The notes under the pieces were generated by a model. The model was given only the letters and a program-made list of their open reading frames with translations, was not told where the DNA came from and searched no databases. A stretch of DNA of 64,000 nt from Wurfbainia villosa (taxonomy: Eukaryota > Streptophyta > Magnoliopsida > Zingiberales > Zingiberaceae). This document shows positions 47,600 through 58,794 of this stretch, in pieces; within the stretch, counting starts at the first letter, position 1, and the number at the start of each line of letters is the position of its first letter. The translations under genes and the position numbers were made by a program. The DNA is taken from contig CM046000.1 in assembly GCA_025175895.1 (NCBI GenBank), positions 68,042,720 through 68,106,719 of the forward strand. The letters are read 5' to 3'.

Positions 47600-48060
47600 A
47601 GCTCTCGCCAGAAGGGCCTTAGTGAAAGAGTCTACCAGGTCATCCTCTAATGCAATCTAGGCGACAGCAACTTCTACCTCATTTACGATTTCTCGTATCA
47701 GGTGGTACTTGCACTCTATGTGTTTACTAGCCTTATGGGCTCGTGGTTCCTTCGAGTTTGCAAATGCACCATTATTATCACAATAAATTGTGATATTTCT
47801 TGGTAAACCAGGAATTACATCCAAGTCCATCAGAAAGTTCCTGAGCCACTCAGCTTCTTTGGCCGCCTCATAGGCTGCCACATACTCAGCTTCCATGGTG
47901 GAGTCCGCCACGCATTTCTGCTTGACACTCCTCCATACTATGGCTCCACCTCCCAAAGTAAACACAAACCCTGAGGTAGACTTACTATTATCCCTATCAG
48001 ATTGGAAATCAGAATCCGTGTAACCCACAGGGAGTAATTAGTGCCCTTGATAACTAGCAT
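47600..48060 (-). pseudogene. E unit 1 RNase H
   Basis: Open from 48028 to 47657: YTDSDFQSDRDNSKSTSGFV (catalytic Asp), ADSTMEAEYVAAYEAAKEAE (Glu), YCDNNGAFANSKEPRAHKAS and the HLIREIV block. A TAG at 47657 interrupts it just before a readable DDLVDSFTKALLARA tail. The same TAG occurs in units 2 and 3. Copia type, downstream of RT. Confidence 0.85.
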
Positions 48061-48780
48061 ATAATCCTAGTCCTTCTCGTGCACTACAATATATGCTTTA
48101 TGCCAGCTCAATGTCCCTGTCCCCTGATTACTCGATGTCATTCTAACCATGCCTACGCGCAGCGTATATCCGTCTCTATAGTATACATTAGGCTTCCTAC
48201 TGCCGAAGCATAAGGAACTGCCTATATCTCCTCTATCTCCTCAGATGATCTAGGACACATCTGCTTAGATAAAGGAACTCCATGCCTGAAGGGTAGAAAA
48301 CCCTTCTTGGAGTTTTGTATGCTAAAACGATCCAAAACCATGTCAATGTATGAAGCTTGGGATAAGCACAACAACCTTGATCCCCAAGGTTGTGACCCAC
48401 TTCTCCCAAGTCCTTCATATCATCTTGTTTGACGACCATACCCTTACGTCGATAACACTTGATGTTGTCGCCAACCACCAAAATGTCATCTCGTATAGTA
48501 CAAAAATACCACTACGTTTAGTCACATCTACGATATACACAAGACCCATCCGAACTTTGAATAAATCCATAAGATGGATTTACTTCCTCAGCGGATGTCC
48601 CAAGACTTCAAAGCTTGCTTTCATTCCATTAACGATTAAAGCTTATATACAATACGCTCTTTGCCCTTAGCAATGAATCCCTCTAGTCGCTTCATGTAGA
48701 TGATTCCTCAAGACTTCCACTAAGGAATGTTGTCTTGACATCCATCTGTCACGCCTCATAGTCCATATGAGTTGCTATGC
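48061..48780 (-). pseudogene. E unit 1 reverse transcriptase, heavily broken
   Basis: Readable pieces include ILVVGDN near 48475, MKDLGEVGHNLGDQ near 48410 and fragments of GFIAKGKE near 48665. The YVDD codons at about 48485-48495 have lost one base relative to units 2 and 3, and the segment near 48630 has several small deletions. Unit 2 carries the better copy. Confidence 0.75.
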
Positions 48781-49486
48781 ATAAGAGCTCCCAGACCTGA
48801 CTTGAATCCATAGATTCAATCTCAGTATTCATTGCACTTTGCAAAGATGCTGTATTTATATCTTGGATTGCCTCGTCGTATGTCTAGGGATCAGGTTCAT
48901 GTTTGCTAGGGACTAAATCAGAAGATTTGTCCAAAAACATGAATCTGAGAGGCTGTATAACAACCCTCCCACTACGACGAGGTATCTTCTGTGTATCCTC
49001 TGTGACACGCGGTGCAGTGACATGTGGTATATCCTCTTGTACCGGTGGTACTAAAGAAGTGACTTCCCTTTTAACTCCTCCAGAACAATTTTACTCTTGG
49101 GCTTGTTGCTTATAACATAGTCTTCCTCTAGAAATCTTGCATTCGTGTTAACAATTACCCTCTGATCTCTAGGACTACAAAACAAGTCAGAATAACTCAT
49201 CATCGATCTAACCATCTCCATAAGAGTCCTATTCCTTCTCTGCTACTGCAGATTCTAACAGGGTGTGGATCAATTGGGATTGAATCCCAACCTCTGATAA
49301 GTAGTTCCTAAACTCTCCCAAGAGGTTGTCACCACCACGATCAGATCGTAGTGTCATCCACATCTTGAATAATCATCTACAAAAGAGACGAAATATTCAA
49401 GATTACCTCTTGCCTAGATAGCCATAGGACCACACAAATCAGAATGAACCATTTCTAACACATCTTTGGCTCTATACCCCTTGGCC
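48781..49486 (-). pseudogene. E unit 1 integrase remnants
   Basis: Integrase C-terminal debris (RNRTLMEMVRSMMSYSDLFC near 49200) and, further right, DLCGP-type and DDYSR-type scraps between stops. The core is mostly deleted: the second catalytic Asp region is reduced to a short RSDRGGDN-like string near 49340. Confidence 0.6.
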
Positions 49487-49723
49487 TTAAAAAGGCATCT
49501 TGGTCATCTTACCCTCCAAGCAAGATTCGTAGGTTGGGAGATCCTCCACCACTAATGAACCCAAAGGTCCATCAGCTATCAACCTTTGAATTCTGCTTAG
49601 GTTAATGTGACCAAGCCTAAGAAGCCAAAGATATGTTTGGTTCATCTTCGAAGGTTCTTTTCTCTTATTGGAATTAGAAGATGAGTTATTAACTTCTATT
49701 TGCACCGTGAGCTTGTGGTTCAA
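49487..49723 (-). pseudogene. E unit 1 GAG-pre-integrase
   Basis: TYLWLLRLGHINLSRIQRLI followed by DLPTYESCLEGKMTKMPF. The first zinc ligand His is replaced (WLLRLGH against the usual WHLRLGH) and the first Cys of the CxxC pair is Tyr (TYESC). Units 2 and 3 have the same Tyr. Confidence 0.8.
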
Positions 49724-49879
49724 GTTATAAATTTCCTATCTATGTACCAATAGATAATGTCCCTATTCCTTTTATAACAAATCATATGAAAAGAAATAGA
49801 TTATCCATCCAAAAACTATTTAGAAACCGAAATCAATTCTTTCTAAATAAGAGTACATAAAGGAAATTCTTAAGAACCA

Positions 49880-50359
49880 AAACCTTTATTTTTCTCAAAA
49901 GATAAATAAAATATCTCCCACTGCAATAGCCGCCATCTTCATGGCATTGCCCAAGTAAATGGTAATATCCCCTTTAGTTAGTCGTCGGGTTTCCTGGAAC
50001 CCCTGCAAAGTGTTGCAGACATGATTAGTGGCTCTCGTATCTACACACCAGGTGCCGGTAGATAATGCCTCTAACCATGTTTCAACGACTGGACCAAAGG
50101 ATATACCTTTGTTCTTGTTTGGATTGGGACAGTCTTTCTTCCAATGTCCATCCTGCTAGTAAGTGAAGTACTTGCCTTTCGGCTTCTTCACTCCTCCCTG
50201 AGATCCTCCCACCACGTTTGCTCCACCCTGTTTCTCCTTCTTCTTGCCTTTCGGCTTAGAAGTAGAAACCTTTTGAGCAACCATGGCTTGAGGACACTCT
50301 TTGAAGAGTGTATACTTGTACTTCTTAGCAGACAAGACAACATTTGGATTCATTTCCAA
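49880..50359 (-). pseudogene. gag: E unit 1 gag C-terminus and protease
   Basis: 50359-50156 gives a Lys/Gly-rich gag tail ending KKPKGKYFTY and a stop, where a zinc knuckle is expected; after the stop the frame reads QDGHWKKDCPNPNK, so two Cys codons have been lost. The protease site follows as WCVDTRATNHVC, with D-T-R where D-S-G or D-T-G is required. Units 2 and 3 share these changes. Confidence 0.8.
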
Positions 50360-50454
50360 TCAATATAATTTGGGTACAGTAAGTTTATTTCCTTTAGTAT
50401 CATAATAAGTGGACTGAAAGTCATTTTGAAAATCCTAAGAATCACAATGATCAA

Positions 50455-51530
50455 AATTTTAGATTTCAAATTTTATTGATTCCTCAAAACAATAAAATTC
50501 CAAAATCAACCAACACCTCAAAACACCGAGAATATCGCATGCCACGATAGTGTGGACGTATACGAATTCTACATTTGTAAGAGGAGGTTTTACCCATTAA
50601 TTTTATTATCTTGTCAACCTTACTTTTTGACAAATAAAATTAATAGTTGGTTCCTCTTTGGCCCTACAAATAAAAGCAGTGACTCCGATGGGGAGGATAC
50701 TTTTTATTTGTATCTAAGTGTGCACCATTACACGATACTAAGGGAATTATTTCGGATTATGTGCCTTACCGATGGGGAAGTACACACGCTCCTAAATAAT
50801 TTCGTATAACCATTATTTGACCTAGTGATCCACAAACAAACTCATCCGATGGGGAGGAAGGCACTCAGAGCCGATGCGCAAGTTTGTTGCATCACACGTC
50901 AAATTGTAATGGAGGCCGCGGGAATTAATTAAAATATCCCTCTCCCACTTAGTAAATTGAAAATGAGGAATTTTCAAGCACACACAACATGCTTATTATT
51001 ACTGTAGATTTCAATAAAAATTATTGATTCCTCAAACAATAAAATTTTGAAATCAACCAACACCTCAAACACCGAGAATATCGCATGCCACGATAGTATG
51101 GACGTATACGAATTCTACATTTGTAAGAGGAGGTTTAACCCATTAATTTTATTATCTTGTCAACCTTACTTTTTGACAAATAAAATTAATAGTTGGTTCC
51201 TCTTTGGCCCTACAAATAAAACTACTTTTTATTTGCATCTAAGTGTGCACCATTACACGGTACTAAGGGAATTATCTCGGATTATGTGCCTTACCGATGG
51301 GGAAGTACACACGCTCCTAAATAATTTCCTATAACCATTATTTGACCTAGTGATCCGCAAACAAACTCATCCGATGGGGAGGAAGGCACTCAGAGCCGAC
51401 GCGCAAGTTTGTTGCATCACATATCAAATTGTAATGGAGGCCGCGGGAATTAATTAAAATGTCCCTCTCCCACTTAGTAAATTGACAATGAGGAATTTTC
51501 AAGCACACACAACATGCATATAAAACAAAT
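50455..51530. repeat. 546-bp direct duplication in E unit 1
   Basis: Two copies lie head to tail; the landmark CATGCCACGATAG starts at 50538 and 51084. The left copy has an extra block of about 20 bp (AGCAGTGACTCCGATGGGGA near 50675). They occupy the place of the N-terminal half of gag, which cannot be found. The frames inside match no domain I know. Confidence 0.88.
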
Positions 51531-52000
51531 CAGCAATAAATATGGAAAAATCAGAATTTTTCCAACTATTATGGCATTGTTCTCCAATATGCGTCCCATC
51601 GTGTCACCACCTCGTCCGCTCCATCTTTTCCCGTGCGCAAGTCACCAAAGTGTTTGGAGCCGAGATAAAACATTTTAATTTACATCCATCGATCCTATAC
51701 TCCACGAAGGAGTGTACAAATAATCTAGATCAAAAGTAAACTAAAATGAGCGGCTAAACAATACCGTATTTAATTACAAAAATTAAATACTAATCTAGCC
51801 TCGTCAACCCCGAGGATTCAAATAATATACAATCACACACACATGCAATCACATACACACATATATAGCCATAATAGTTGGATCTTATGCCTGAAACCAA
51901 AAAGTTAGCCTACGCACATCCTACTATTATCGGGCATACACAATATATGATAAATGCATGAAAGTAACCGAATCCAACACACACAAAACCGGAAACCGTG
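51531..52000 (-). other. Leader of E unit 1, non-coding
   Basis: About 470 bp between the primer site and the 546-bp duplication; AT-rich with short CA-rich stretches. No gag start is visible. Confidence 0.6.
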
Positions 52001-52012
52001 GCTCTGATACCA
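52001..52012 (-). other. Primer-binding site of E unit 1 (tRNA-iMet)
   Basis: Minus strand TGGTATCAGAGC, exact, 2 bp from the LTR2 edge. Confidence 0.92.
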
Positions 52013-52014
52013 TT

Positions 52015-54284
52015 TGTTGGCAATGTGCTATTTCTCGGAATGCTCATAGGCTCCCATGTCCCCGGATTAAAATTTTCACTAATGAAAACTAATCCGGATG
52101 GGATGAGTTTCCTAAGCACAACCAATTCGTCGTCGTGCTAACGACTTGAGCGATCGCTTGAACAAACTAGTTGTTCAAGCAACACAACTCTTCTAGTCGG
52201 TTAGCCACGGAAGAGACGACGGATGGATCGCCGGTTTTTGTGTTTCTTATCGGGGTCCATGATTATACAAATACATGCAAATGCAAACTAGTATAATCAA
52301 CATATACTAACATAAAGAAAATAAGCTAGCATATCAAATAAGAACATGAAAAGAACAATAATAAAAGTTGTGAAACTTTTATACCTCTTGATCTTCTATC
52401 GTATGTCCTAACCTCCTTGTAGACTTCGTGTGGGCGAAGATCCTCCACAAGTTGAAGCATCCTAGATCTTCTTCAATCCAAAGAAAGAAGAACTCTCTTT
52501 CTTCTTGCTTGAGCCAACCACCAATCCACAAAATGATTGATGCACGACCCCAAGAATAGAGAGAACATAATGGAAACAACCAAGGAACCGAACTAGGGAC
52601 AAACCCTAGTTTTGGTGCCGCCAAGATGGAGTGAAGGGGAGAATAGGAAATCGGTTGAGCGCCCGACCAAGGTAGAAGGAAAGAGAAGGTAGGAGCCGCC
52701 AAACCTTAGGAAGAAGAAGAACCCTCCTCCTATATTTGCCGCCCACCTTAGCTTCCATAACCTAGCCGCCAACCTCCTAACCTCCTAGGGTTTCTTGCCC
52801 AACCAAAGATAGGCAAAACCCTAACTCCCTTAGGGTTTCTTGCCGCCCACTTTAGGTTTGGCAAAACCCAAATCTCCAAAACCAAATCATCAACCTAGAT
52901 CAAAGGAGAAGCATGGCGCCGGCCAAACCATGGAGGAAGAGGAAGAAGGATCTTGGCCACCATTAGGAAGAAGAAGAAGAAGCTCCCTCTCCTTTTGTGG
53001 CCACCCAAAACCCTAAGCTCCTCCACTTTCTTGCCACCCAAGCCAAAGCCCTCAATTAGGTTTTCCATATTCCATCATCTAAAAAAAATTTGCACCCTAA
53101 GCCACCCTTTTATAGAGTTAGGGTTTTGGGCCTTGGTTTAATCTCCACCGTCGGTTCTAGGGTTTTAATCTCAGCAGTCGGATCTAGAGATTTAATCTCA
53201 GCCGTCAGTTCTAGGGTTTTAATCTCAACCGTCGGATCTAGAGATTTAATCTCACGTCGGTTCTAGGATTTAATCCCAACCGTCGGATCTAGAGATTTAA
53301 TCTCAACGTCGGTTCTAGGGTTTTAATCCCAGCAGTCGGATCTAGAGATTTAATCTTTAATCTGGATCTAGAGATTTGTTTTCCATCATTTGATCTAGAC
53401 TTCATGAGGTTTATATTAGGCTACGATAGGGACCATGAGGAGGAGTTGGGTCTTGCCACCCGATGGATCGGAACCACACAAACTTGATCCATCAATGATG
53501 TTCCATTCCACTAGAGGATCATCATCGAACTACCTCACCCCCCCATAAATTAATATGGGCTCCATATATTATTTGTACATCCATCTCCCGTGTTTAAGAT
53601 ATCAGATGTCCGTCAATTAATTGATTCTGACCATCAATTAATTAACATCTAACTCCTCGAGTAGTACCACTCAACCTTATCATCATGTTGACTAAGTCAA
53701 CTGCGGGGTTTACATGATGAACCTTGCCAAACTCTAAGGGGACATCATCAACCTAATACATAGGACACGATTCCTCCTATAATCAACTACACACCATGTA
53801 AATAATATCATTTCCCAACTTACGGGCATATTGATTTAATCCATAGAAATCTCACCGTAAATCAAAGAAATAAATATTAAGTACATGTGCCGTATTATAT
53901 CGGGATTAAGAGCATGTACAACATAATATCCGAGGTCCGATTCAATTATGCAGTCAGCAATAAATTGAATCACCTCTATGTCGGTCCTGCTCAATACACC
54001 GAGGTGTACTAGTGTAACTTTATGTTCAAGACAAAACAATACTAAGCTACACTACAACCATGCCAATGGTTTGTCCAAAACCATCTTGGTTGTGAGCCTC
54101 TACTTATATTCTACAAGGAACTGATAACATGATCTTCTGTGCCACACCAAGCACCATGTTATCTACAATGTAAAATATTAGACAATATGCACATATATAA
54201 TATGCAAACAATGATCATGTGATTCTTATTTCAAAATAAAGATGTTCATACAAAAGAGCTAGGCTTTCAGTATACATCCCAACA
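52015..54284 (-). repeat. E array LTR2, indel-rich
   Basis: Shares ends and order with LTR1 and LTR3 but is 65-70 bp shorter, through many deletions of one to a few bases concentrated in 52540-53880, including the 27-bp array (53140-53375). Single-base variants such as GAGCGATCGC and GTGGGCGAAG are shared with LTR3, not LTR1. It acts as 5' LTR for unit 1 and 3' LTR for unit 2. Confidence 0.88.
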
Positions 54285-54300
54285 ATCTTCCACTTATACT
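54285..54300 (-). other. Polypurine tract of E unit 2
   Basis: The minus strand reads AGTATAAGTGGAAGAT, one change from units 1 and 3. Confidence 0.75.
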
Positions 54301-54359
54301 AAAAGACTATGCTATCATCATACTGCCATACATCTGATTCCCCTTCCCTCCACATGCCT

Positions 54360-54820
54360 ATCAAAGCTCTCGCCAGAAGGGCCTTAGTGAAAGGGTCTAC
54401 CAGGTCATCCTCTAATGCAATCTAGGCGACAGCAACTTCTACCTCCTTTACGATTTCTCGTATCAGGTGGTACTTGCACTATATGTGTTTACTAGCCTTA
54501 TGGGCTCGTGGTTCCTTCGAGTTTGCAACTGCACCATTATTATCACAATAAATTGTGATATTTCTTGGTAAACCAGGAATCACATCCAAGTCCATCAGAA
54601 AGTTCCTGAGCCACTCAGCTTCTTTGGCCGCCTCATAGGCTGCCACATACTCAGCTTCCATGGTGGAGTCCGCCACGCATTTCTGCTTGACACTCCTCCA
54701 TACTATGGCTCCACCTCCCAAAGTAAACACAAACCCTGAGGTAGACTTACTATTATCCCTATCAGATTGGAAATCAATCCGTGTAACCTCGGGAGTAATT
54801 GGTCCCAAAGAAACTAGCAT
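54360..54820 (-). pseudogene. E unit 2 RNase H
   Basis: Same blocks as unit 1 (ADSTMEAEYVAAYEAAKEAE, YCDNNGAVANSKEPRAHKAS). An extra frame change sits near 54480, and the same TAG interrupts the tail at about 54423. Frame loss near 54775 removes the first Asp block. Confidence 0.82.
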
Positions 54821-55560
54821 ATACTCCCTAGTCCTTCTCAGGCACTACAATATATGCTTTACAGCAGTTCAATGTCCCTGTCCTGGATTACTCTGATATC
54901 TGCTAACCATGCCTACGCAAGCGTATATCCGGTCTCGCATATAGTATACATTAGGCTTCCTACGCCAAGCATAAGGAATCGCCTATATCTCCTCTATCTC
55001 CTCGGATGATCTAGGACACATCCGCTAGATAAAGGAACTCCATGAAGGTAGAAAACCCTTCTTGGAGTTTTGTATGCTAAAACGATCCAAAACCATGTCA
55101 ATGTATGAAGCTTGGGATAAGCACAACAACCTTGATCCCCAAGGTTGTGACCCACTTCTCCCAAGTCCTTCATATCATACTGTTTGGACGACCATACCCT
55201 TACGTCTGATAACACTTCGATGTTGTCGCCAACCACCAAAATGTCATCTACGTATAGTACAAAAATACCACTACGTTTCCGTCACATCTCTGATATACAC
55301 AAGACCCATCCGAACTTTGAATAAATCCATAAGACTGGATTTACTTCCTCAAAGCGGATGTCCCAAGACTTCAAAGCTTGCTTCAGTCCATTAACGGACC
55401 GATTAAGCTTATATACAATACGCTCTTTGCCCTTAGCAATGAATCCCTCTAGTCGCTTCATGTAGATGGATTCCTCAAGACTTCCACTAAGGAATGTTGT
55501 CTTGACATCCATCTGTCACGCCTCATAGTCCATATGAGTTGCTATGCATAAGAGCTCCCA
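54821..55560 (-). pseudogene. E unit 2 reverse transcriptase
   Basis: Best kept of the three. MDVKTTFLSGSLEESIYMKR and EGFIAKGKERIVYKLNRSVN with GLKQALKSWDIRFEEV (55512-55282), then a shift, an intact YVDD at 55243-55254 and ILVVGDN. KDLGEVGHNLGDQ follows near 55170. The MDVK block reads TFLSG against the usual AFLNG. Frameshifts separate the blocks, so the enzyme is not made. Confidence 0.82.
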
Positions 55561-56264
55561 GACCTGACTTGAATCCATAGATTCAATCTCAGTATTCATT
55601 GCACTTTGCAAAGATGCTGTATTTATATCTTGGATTGCCTCGTCGTATGTCTAGGGATCAGGTTCATGTTTGCTAGGGACTAAATCAGAAGATTTGTCCA
55701 AAAACATGAATCTGAGAGGCTGTATAACAACCCTCCCACTACGACGAGGTATCTTCTGTGTATCCTCTGTGACACGCGGTGCAGTGACATGTGGTATATC
55801 CTCTTGTACCGGTGGTACTAAAGAAGTGACTTCCCTTTTAACTCCTCCAGAACAATTTTACTCTTGGGCTTGTTGCTTATCACATAGTCTTCCTCTAGAA
55901 ATCTAGCATTCGTGTTAACAATTACCCTCTGATCTCTAGGACTACAAAACAAGTCAGAATAACTCATCATCGATCTAACCATCTCCATAAGAGTCCTATT
56001 CCTTCGCTCTGCTACACCGTTCTGCTTGGTTGTTCCAGGTGCATTCAATTTGGATTGAATCCCAACCTCTTATAAGTAGTTCCTAAACTCTCCCAAGAGG
56101 TTGTCACCACCACCACGATCAGATCGTAGTGTCATCCACATCTTGAATAATCATCTACAAAAGAGATGAAATATTCAAGATTACCTCTTGCCTAGATAGC
56201 CATAGGACCACACAAATCAGAATGAACCATTTCTAACACATCTTTGGCTCTATACCCCTTGGCC
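55561..56264 (-). pseudogene. E unit 2 integrase remnants
   Basis: 56048-55818 keeps APGTTKQNGVAERRNRTLME, which includes the catalytic Glu region and is scrambled in units 1 and 3, then NARFLEEDYVISNKPKSKIV. To the right only short scraps of the core remain, as in unit 1. Confidence 0.75.
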
Positions 56265-56483
56265 TTAAAAAGGCCTCTTGGTCATCTTACCCTCCAAGCA
56301 AGATTCGTAGGTTGGGAGATCCTCCACCACTAATGAACCCAAAGGTCCATCAGCTATCAACCTTTGAATTCTGCTTAGGTTAATGTGACCAAGCCTAAGA
56401 AGCCAAAGATATGTTTGGTTCATCTTCGAAGGTTCTTTTCTCTTATTGGAATTAGAAGATGAGTTATTAACTTCTATTTGCAC
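56265..56483 (-). pseudogene. E unit 2 GAG-pre-integrase
   Basis: Same as unit 1, with TYLWLLRLGHINLSRIQRLI and TYESCLEGKMTKRPF. The Tyr replacing Cys is shared. Confidence 0.8.
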
Positions 56484-56679
56484 CGTGGGAGCTTGTGGTT
56501 CAAGTTATAAATTTCCTATCTATGTACCTGAATAGATAATGTCCCTATTCCTTTTATAACAAATCTGTCATGAAAAGAAATAGATTATCCATCCAAAAAC
56601 TATTTAGAAACCGAAATCAATTCTTTCTAAATAAGGGTACATAAAGGAAATTCTTAAGAACCAAAACCTTTATTTTTCT

Positions 56680-57140
56680 CAAAAGATAAATAAAATATCT
56701 CCCATCGCAATAGCCCGCCATCTCATGGCATTGCCCAAGTAAATGGTAATATCCCCTTTAGTTAGTCGTGGGTTTCTGAACTCCGCAGTAGTGTTGCAGA
56801 CATGATTAGTGGCTCTCGTATCTACACACCAGGTGCCGGTAGATAATGCCTCTAACCATGTTTCAACGACTGGACCAAAGGATATACCTTTGTTCTTCTT
56901 TGGATTGGGACAGTCTTTCTTCCAATGTCCATCCTACTAATAAGTGAAGTACTTGCCTTTCGGCTTCTTCACTCCTCCCTGAGATCCTCCCACCACGTTT
57001 GCTCCACCCTGTTTCTCCTTCTTCTTGCCTTTCGGCTTAGAAGTAGAAACCTTTTGAGCAACCATGGCTTGAGGACACTCTTTGAAGAGTGTATACTTGT
57101 ACTTCTTAGCAGACAAGACAACATTTGGATTCATTTCCAA
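56680..57140 (-). pseudogene. gag: E unit 2 gag C-terminus and protease
   Basis: 57140-56937 repeats the Lys/Gly-rich tail and the KGKYFTY stop. Two consecutive stops replace the single one of units 1 and 3 before DGHWKKDC. The altered protease site D-T-R is retained. Confidence 0.8.
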
Positions 57141-57234
57141 TCAATATAATTTGGGTACAGTAAGTTTATTTCTTTAGTATCATAATAAGTGGACTGAAAG
57201 TCATTTTGAAAATCCTAAGAATCACAATGATCAA

Positions 57235-58310
57235 AATTTTAGATTTCAAATTTTATTGATTCCTCAAAACAATAAAATTCCAAAATCAACCAACACCTCA
57301 AAACACCATGAATATCGCATGCCACGATAGTGTGGACGTATACGAATTCTACATTTGTAAGAGGAGGTTTTACCCATTAATTTTATTATCTTGTCAACCT
57401 TACTTTTTGACAAATAAAATTAATAGTTGGTTCATCTTTGGCCCTACAAATAAAAGCAGTGACTCCGATGGGGAGGATACTTTTTATTTGTATCTAAGTG
57501 TGCACCATTACACGATACTAAGGGAATTATTTCGGATTATGTGCCTTACCGATGGGGAAGTACACACGCTCCTAAATAATTTCCTATAACCATTATTTGA
57601 CCTAGTGATCCGCAAACAAACTCATCCGATGGGGAGGAAGGCACTCAGAGCCGACGCGCAAGTTGGTTGCATCACACGTCAAATTGTAATGGAGGCCGCG
57701 GGAATTAATTAAAATATCCCTCTCCCACTTAGTAAATTGAAAATGAGGAATTTTCAAGCACACACAACATGCTTATTATTACTGTAGATTTCAATAAAAA
57801 TTATTGATTCCTCAAACAATAAAATTTTGAAATCAACCAACACCTCAAACACCGAGAATATCGCATGCCACGATAGTATGGACGTATACGAATTCTACAT
57901 TTGTAAGAGGAGGTTTAACCCATTAATTTTATTATCTTGTCAACCTTACTTTTTGACAAATAAAATTAATAGTTGGTTCCTCTTTGGCCCTACAAATAAA
58001 ACTACTTTTTATTTGCATCTAAGTGTGCACCATTACACGGTACTAAGGGAATTATCTCGGATTATGTGCCTTACCGATGGGGAAGTACACACGCTCCTAA
58101 ATAATTTCCTATAACCATTATTTGACCTAGTGATCCGCAAACAAACTCATCCGATGGGGAGGAAGGCACTCAGAGCCGACGCGCAAGTTTGTTGCATCAC
58201 ATGTCAAATTGTAATGGAGGCCGCGGGAATTAATTAAAATGTCCCTCTCCCACTTAGTAAATTGACAATGAGGAATTTTCAAGCACACACAACATGCAAA
58301 TAAAACAAAT
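57235..58310. repeat. 546-bp direct duplication in E unit 2
   Basis: The landmark CATGCCACGATAG starts at 57318 and 57864, the same spacing as in unit 1, and the same left copy carries the extra block. The duplication therefore predates the array. Confidence 0.88.
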
Positions 58311-58780
58311 CAGCAATAAATATGGAAAAATCAGAATTTTTCCAACTATTATGGCATTGTTCTCCAATATGCATCCCGTCGTGTCGCCACCTCGTCCGCT
58401 CCATCTTTTCCCGTGCGCAAGTCACCAAAGAGTTCGGAGCCGAGATAAAACATTTTAATTTACATCCATCGATCCTATACTCCACGAAGGAGTGTACAAA
58501 TAATCTAGATCGAAAGTAAACTAAAATGAGCGGCTAAACAATACCGTATTTAATTACAAAAATTAAATACTAATCTAGCCTCGTCAACCCCGAGGATTCA
58601 AATAATATACAATCACACACACATGCAATCACATACACACATATATAGCCATAATAGTTGGATCTTATGCCTGAAACCAAAAAGTTAGCCTACGCACATC
58701 CTACTATTATCGGGCATACACAATATATGATAAATGCATGAAAGTAACCGAATCCAACACACACAAAACCGGAAACCGTG
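58311..58780 (-). other. Leader of E unit 2, non-coding
   Basis: Near-identical to 51531-52000. No coding content. Confidence 0.6.
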
Positions 58781-58792
58781 GCTCTGATACCA
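58781..58792 (-). other. Primer-binding site of E unit 2 (tRNA-iMet)
   Basis: Minus strand TGGTATCAGAGC, exact, 2 bp from the LTR3 edge. Confidence 0.92.
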
Positions 58793-58794
58793 TT

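Noticed and set aside
52015..52125. Minus-strand frame starting [11 protein letters not shown] at three places (near 45295, 52125 and 58905)
   Set aside because: It is LTR-edge sequence of the E array; at 45295 it only appears fused to RT because the LTR inserted there.
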